Shown here: in pieces, positions 60,923-61,854 of the stretch | Layout of the letters: the number at the start of each line of letters is the position of its first letter | Numbering within the stretch: position 1 is the stretch's first letter | From: a virus | DNA: 61,854 bases | Reading direction: 5' to 3' (one strand) | IMG/VR virus record: IMGVR_UViG_3300006071_000011 | Span: 1 to 61,854 of that record | Notes under the pieces: generated by a model | Database searches by the model: none | What the model was told of the DNA's origin: nothing | Seen by the model: only the letters and a program-made list of their open reading frames with translations | Position numbers and translations under genes: made by a program

Positions 60923-61854
60923 ATGTCGGAACAAGTAATTAATACAGGAACAACAGCCGATGATGGTACCGGTGATAAATTAAGAGATGCGTTTATCAAA
61001 GTAAATGCTAATTTTAATGAATTATATGGTTTTACATCATCTCTTTTTGCTAGTAGTTCAGACTTATTAATAGGATTAGATGTAAACGGTTCTTTAATTG
61101 CAAACGTTTATACTCTGACAAATAATGCATATGGTATTGCCAATACTGCTTTACCAAATACATCAGGTTCTAAGTTCAGTGGAACTCTATATTTTCCAAC
61201 AGGTAACGTCGGTATAGGAACAACAACAGCGGCCGCACCACTAACAATCGTTCAAGGTTCTGTAACTCCAATTGCTCTCTTTGGTGATATTATTGATGCT
61301 GAAGGTACACAAAACAATACAGTCCAATTACAGATTCGTAATGCTTATGCTGGTGTAAACTCTTCCACAGACATTGTTGCAACCGCAGATAATGGTACAG
61401 ATACCACAAACTATATTGATCTTGGTATTAATAGTTCTAAGTATAGCCTACCAACATGGACTATTAATGCTAATAATGATGGTTATCTCTACACATCTGA
61501 TGGCAATCTTTCAATTGGTACGGCTAATTCAACTTCTACTTTCAAGTTTATAAATTTCTTCGTAGGCGGTTCTCTTGCAGTCAATGAAGCAATGCGTATT
61601 CAGGACTTTGCAGGTGGTGCTAATGTTGGTATAGGTACCACTAATCCACAATATACACTTGATGTTGCAGGATCAACAAACGTTTCTAGTTCATTGTTTG
61701 TTGCAGGTCAAAATGTTCTATCAACTTTAAGTTCGGCATTTGGTTTTGCTAATGGTGTATCAACCAACACTATTGCTGCTTTTGGTCTTACCAATACAAC
61801 TTATACGGCAGTTAATAGTGCCTTTGGTGTTATTAATGCGGCCTTTGGTGTGGC
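60923..61854 (+). CDS. Fibre protein, 3'-truncated by window end
   Basis: The ATG follows TGGAGCA and opens a frame that runs off the end (at least 310 residues). The N-terminus INTGTTADDGTGDKLRDAFIKVNANFNELY is a common phage-fibre start. A middle module (DIIDAEGTQNNTVQLQIRNA..., NVGIGTTNPQYTLDVAG) is paralogous to residues ~1180-1310 of the giant fibre. Heptad-type repeats (AAFGLTNTTYTAVNSAFGVIN) begin at the edge. It follows gp15 rather than the main fibre block. Confidence 0.78.
   Translation, partial: MSEQVINTGTTADDGTGDKLRDAFIKVNANFNELYGFTSSLFASSSDLLIGLDVNGSLIANVYTLTNNAYGIANTALPNTSGSKFSGTLYFPTGNVGIGTTTAAAPLTIVQGSVTPIALFGDIIDAEGTQNNTVQLQIRNAYAGVNSSTDIVATADNGTDTTNYIDLGINSSKYSLPTWTINANNDGYLYTSDGNLSIGTANSTSTFKFINFFVGGSLAVNEAMRIQDFAGGANVGIGTTNPQYTLDVAGSTNVSSSLFVAGQNVLSTLSSAFGFANGVSTNTIAAFGLTNTTYTAVNSAFGVINAAFGV
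61739..61854 (+). repeat. 116-bp exact copy of 40165-40280, at the window end
   Basis: The last 116 bases are identical to bases 40165-40280 in the giant fibre gene and stop exactly at the window edge. This is either a shared fibre repeat or the sign of an assembly break in a repeat. Confidence 0.93.

Noticed and set aside
1-61854. Search for conventional tRNA genes, transposons or integrase/attachment sites
   Set aside because: None seen; apart from the tmRNA I could support no tRNA, insertion sequence or lysogeny gene by reading.

Overview
This window is a piece of a lytic, T4-like (contractile-tailed) phage genome, AT-rich and almost fully coding. The T4 structural core is in T4-like order: gp33-gp59-gp32, then gp53, gp27-like, gp5, gp25, gp6, gp7, gp8, a block of fibres, and gp13-gp14-gp15. 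Many proteins are of the cyanophage or marine-myovirus type. The best host clue is an RNA gene. At about 915-1153 lies a circularly permuted, two-piece tmRNA with an ANDN...ALAA tag, an arrangement typical of Alphaproteobacteria. The host is therefore probably an alphaproteobacterium (inference).

Layout. (1) 1-4360, plus strand: PD-(D/E)XK nuclease, small lipoprotein, tmRNA, a 2OG-Fe(II) oxygenase, gp33, gp59 and gp32. gp32 is preceded by a consensus sigma70 promoter whose spacer is a hairpin and is followed by a strong terminator. (2) 4361-9695, minus strand: tail-tube cap/initiator (gp48, gp54), hub gp26, a small protein, and a 987-residue protein with three putative wall-degrading modules. 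(3) 9726-29004, plus strand: head completion gp4, a conserved virion protein, gp53, gp27-like hub, gp5 split into two genes, gp25, gp6, gp7, a LamG-type protein, gp8, and a 2208-residue structural protein carrying a 159-residue mini-intein. (4) 29013-47705, plus strand: fibre/adhesin locus with paralogous heptad-repeat fibres, a 7-repeat propeller protein, a fibre chaperone, and a 1429-residue protein with 28 RCC1-type repeats. (5) 47760-55334: sugar locus. Two TPR-GT9-type glycosyltransferases (one fused to a methyltransferase) lie on the plus strand. Facing them is a seven-gene, fully overlapping minus-strand operon: HldE, cupin, HAD phosphatase, HldD, methyltransferase, GT25, FkbM-like methyltransferase. 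(6) 55390-58215, plus strand: a Gly-rich, collagen-like adhesin, a small protein, and a prolyl-hydroxylase-like oxygenase. (7) 58257-61854: neck proteins gp13 and gp14, tail completion gp15, and another fibre running off the end.

How it fits together (inference). Late genes appear to be driven by T4-type late promoters (TATAAATA and NCTAAATA variants); gp33 is the expected co-activator. The sugar locus could make an ADP-heptose-type nucleotide sugar and attach it to phage fibres or to host surface glycans. The oxygenase next to the collagen-like protein could hydroxylate its X-Pro-Gly prolines. Together these suggest a phage that modifies its own adhesins after translation. The window's last 116 bases exactly repeat an internal fibre segment, so its end may be an assembly break.
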